Shown: positions 40,769 to 41,044 of the stretch, piece by piece | How positions within the stretch are numbered: position 1 is the first letter of the stretch | How the letters are laid out: the number at the start of each line of letters is the position of its first letter | NCBI GenBank assembly: GCA_003389385.1 | Contig: QQVM01000018.1 | Coordinates: 1-41,044 of the forward strand | DNA from: Bacteroidota bacterium | GTDB lineage: Bacteria > Bacteroidota > Bacteroidia > AKYH767-A > 2013-40CM-41-45 | Length of the DNA: 41,044 nucleotides | Direction: 5' to 3' | Made by a program: the position numbers and the translations under genes | The notes under the pieces: generated by a model | Database searches by the model: none | The model's input: only the letters and a program-made list of their open reading frames with translations | What the model was told of the DNA's origin: nothing

Positions 40769-41044
40769 ATGAGATTCGCATTTCTAATTTTATTTCTACT
40801 ATTAAATAAATTTTCAATTGCTCAATCTGCTTTCGAGCGTCATTATACTTTCAATACCTGGACAAGAGGTAATACTGTTTTGGAAATTCCCGGACAAGGA
40901 TATTTTATTATTGGAACTAATGATTCATTGGCATTTGATAGTGCGGGGATTCCTCTTTCAGATTATTATCAAGGGATCATCGTAAAACTGGATTTTAATG
41001 GGGATACATTAAAGACTTTTCAGATTGGGAATGAGGACACTTTA
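40769..41044 (+). CDS. Secreted protein, N-terminal fragment (cut by window edge)
   Basis: An open frame from the ATG at 40769 runs in frame to the last base (92 codons). The first 19 residues, MRFAFLILFLLLNKFSIAQ, are a signal peptide with cleavage after SIAQ. What follows, TVLEIPGQGYFIIGTND, GIIVKLDFNGDTLKTFQIG, resembles the first blade of the beta-propeller-like secreted proteins common in Bacteroidota, which often end in a T9SS sorting domain. The sorting domain would lie outside the window. The exact function is unknown. Confidence 0.8.
   Translation, partial: MRFAFLILFLLLNKFSIAQSAFERHYTFNTWTRGNTVLEIPGQGYFIIGTNDSLAFDSAGIPLSDYYQGIIVKLDFNGDTLKTFQIGNEDTL

Overview
The window looks like a chromosomal segment of a Bacteroidota bacterium. 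Three kinds of evidence agree. Two proteins end in type IX secretion (T9SS) sorting domains. The PadR/DUF2807/PspC gene group is typical of the phylum. Several genes are preceded by the Bacteroidota -7 promoter element TAnnTTTG, mostly as TATCTTTG or TATCTTCG, some with an upstream TTG at 18-21 nt. I see no rRNA, tRNA, CRISPR array, transposase, integrase or phage gene. The order below Bacteroidota cannot be fixed from the sequence alone.

Positions 1-31073 form a large surface-polysaccharide region, transcribed mostly on the minus strand in four blocks. Block A (10094 down to 1) has nine tightly packed genes: a sugar SDR, a methyltransferase with a C-methyltransferase-like tail, a CmcI-family methyltransferase, a GT2, an asparagine-synthase-like amidotransferase, a second glycosyltransferase, a methyltransferase, another SDR, and a GT4/GT2-like fusion that runs off the left edge. 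Two plus-strand methyltransferase-like genes (10307-12139) sit beside it. Block B (21990 down to 12142) has a giant PKD/propeller T9SS protein, the ABC polysaccharide exporter wzm/wzt, and a CDP-sugar cassette: rfbF, rfbG, an RmlC-like epimerase and a 3-C-methyltransferase. Block C (24165 down to 22122) is gmd-fcl, for GDP-L-fucose. Block D (31073 down to 24874) has a GT4, wza, wzc with a Gly-Tyr tail, rfbC, and a separately promoted WecA/TagO-type initiating transferase. rdgB lies between C and D on the plus strand.

Together these genes can start a chain on undecaprenyl phosphate, make GDP-fucose and a CDP-linked branched 6-deoxysugar, decorate the glycan by methylation and probable amidation, and export it by an ABC transporter and/or a Wza/Wzc machine. 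No Wzx flippase or Wzy polymerase is visible here.

Positions 31300-41044 are mostly housekeeping and envelope genes: an FKBP lipoprotein, a DUF2807/PadR/PspC envelope-stress-like operon with a palindromic operator candidate, recA, a TPR lipoprotein, a small T9SS protein, a DUF4239 membrane protein, a 7Fe/8Fe-type ferredoxin, a small conserved hypothetical, and the 5' end of a secreted protein cut by the right edge.

The most noteworthy items are: a six-bladed propeller apparently inserted inside the first PKD domain of the 1356-residue protein; the GT4/GT2-like fusion with a free-standing paralogue of its second half four genes away; a CDP-branched-sugar cassette lacking the RfbH dehydrase; the alternating Gly-Tyr tail of Wzc; a 19-bp palindrome over the promoter of the PadR operon; and a two-copy split intergenic motif.
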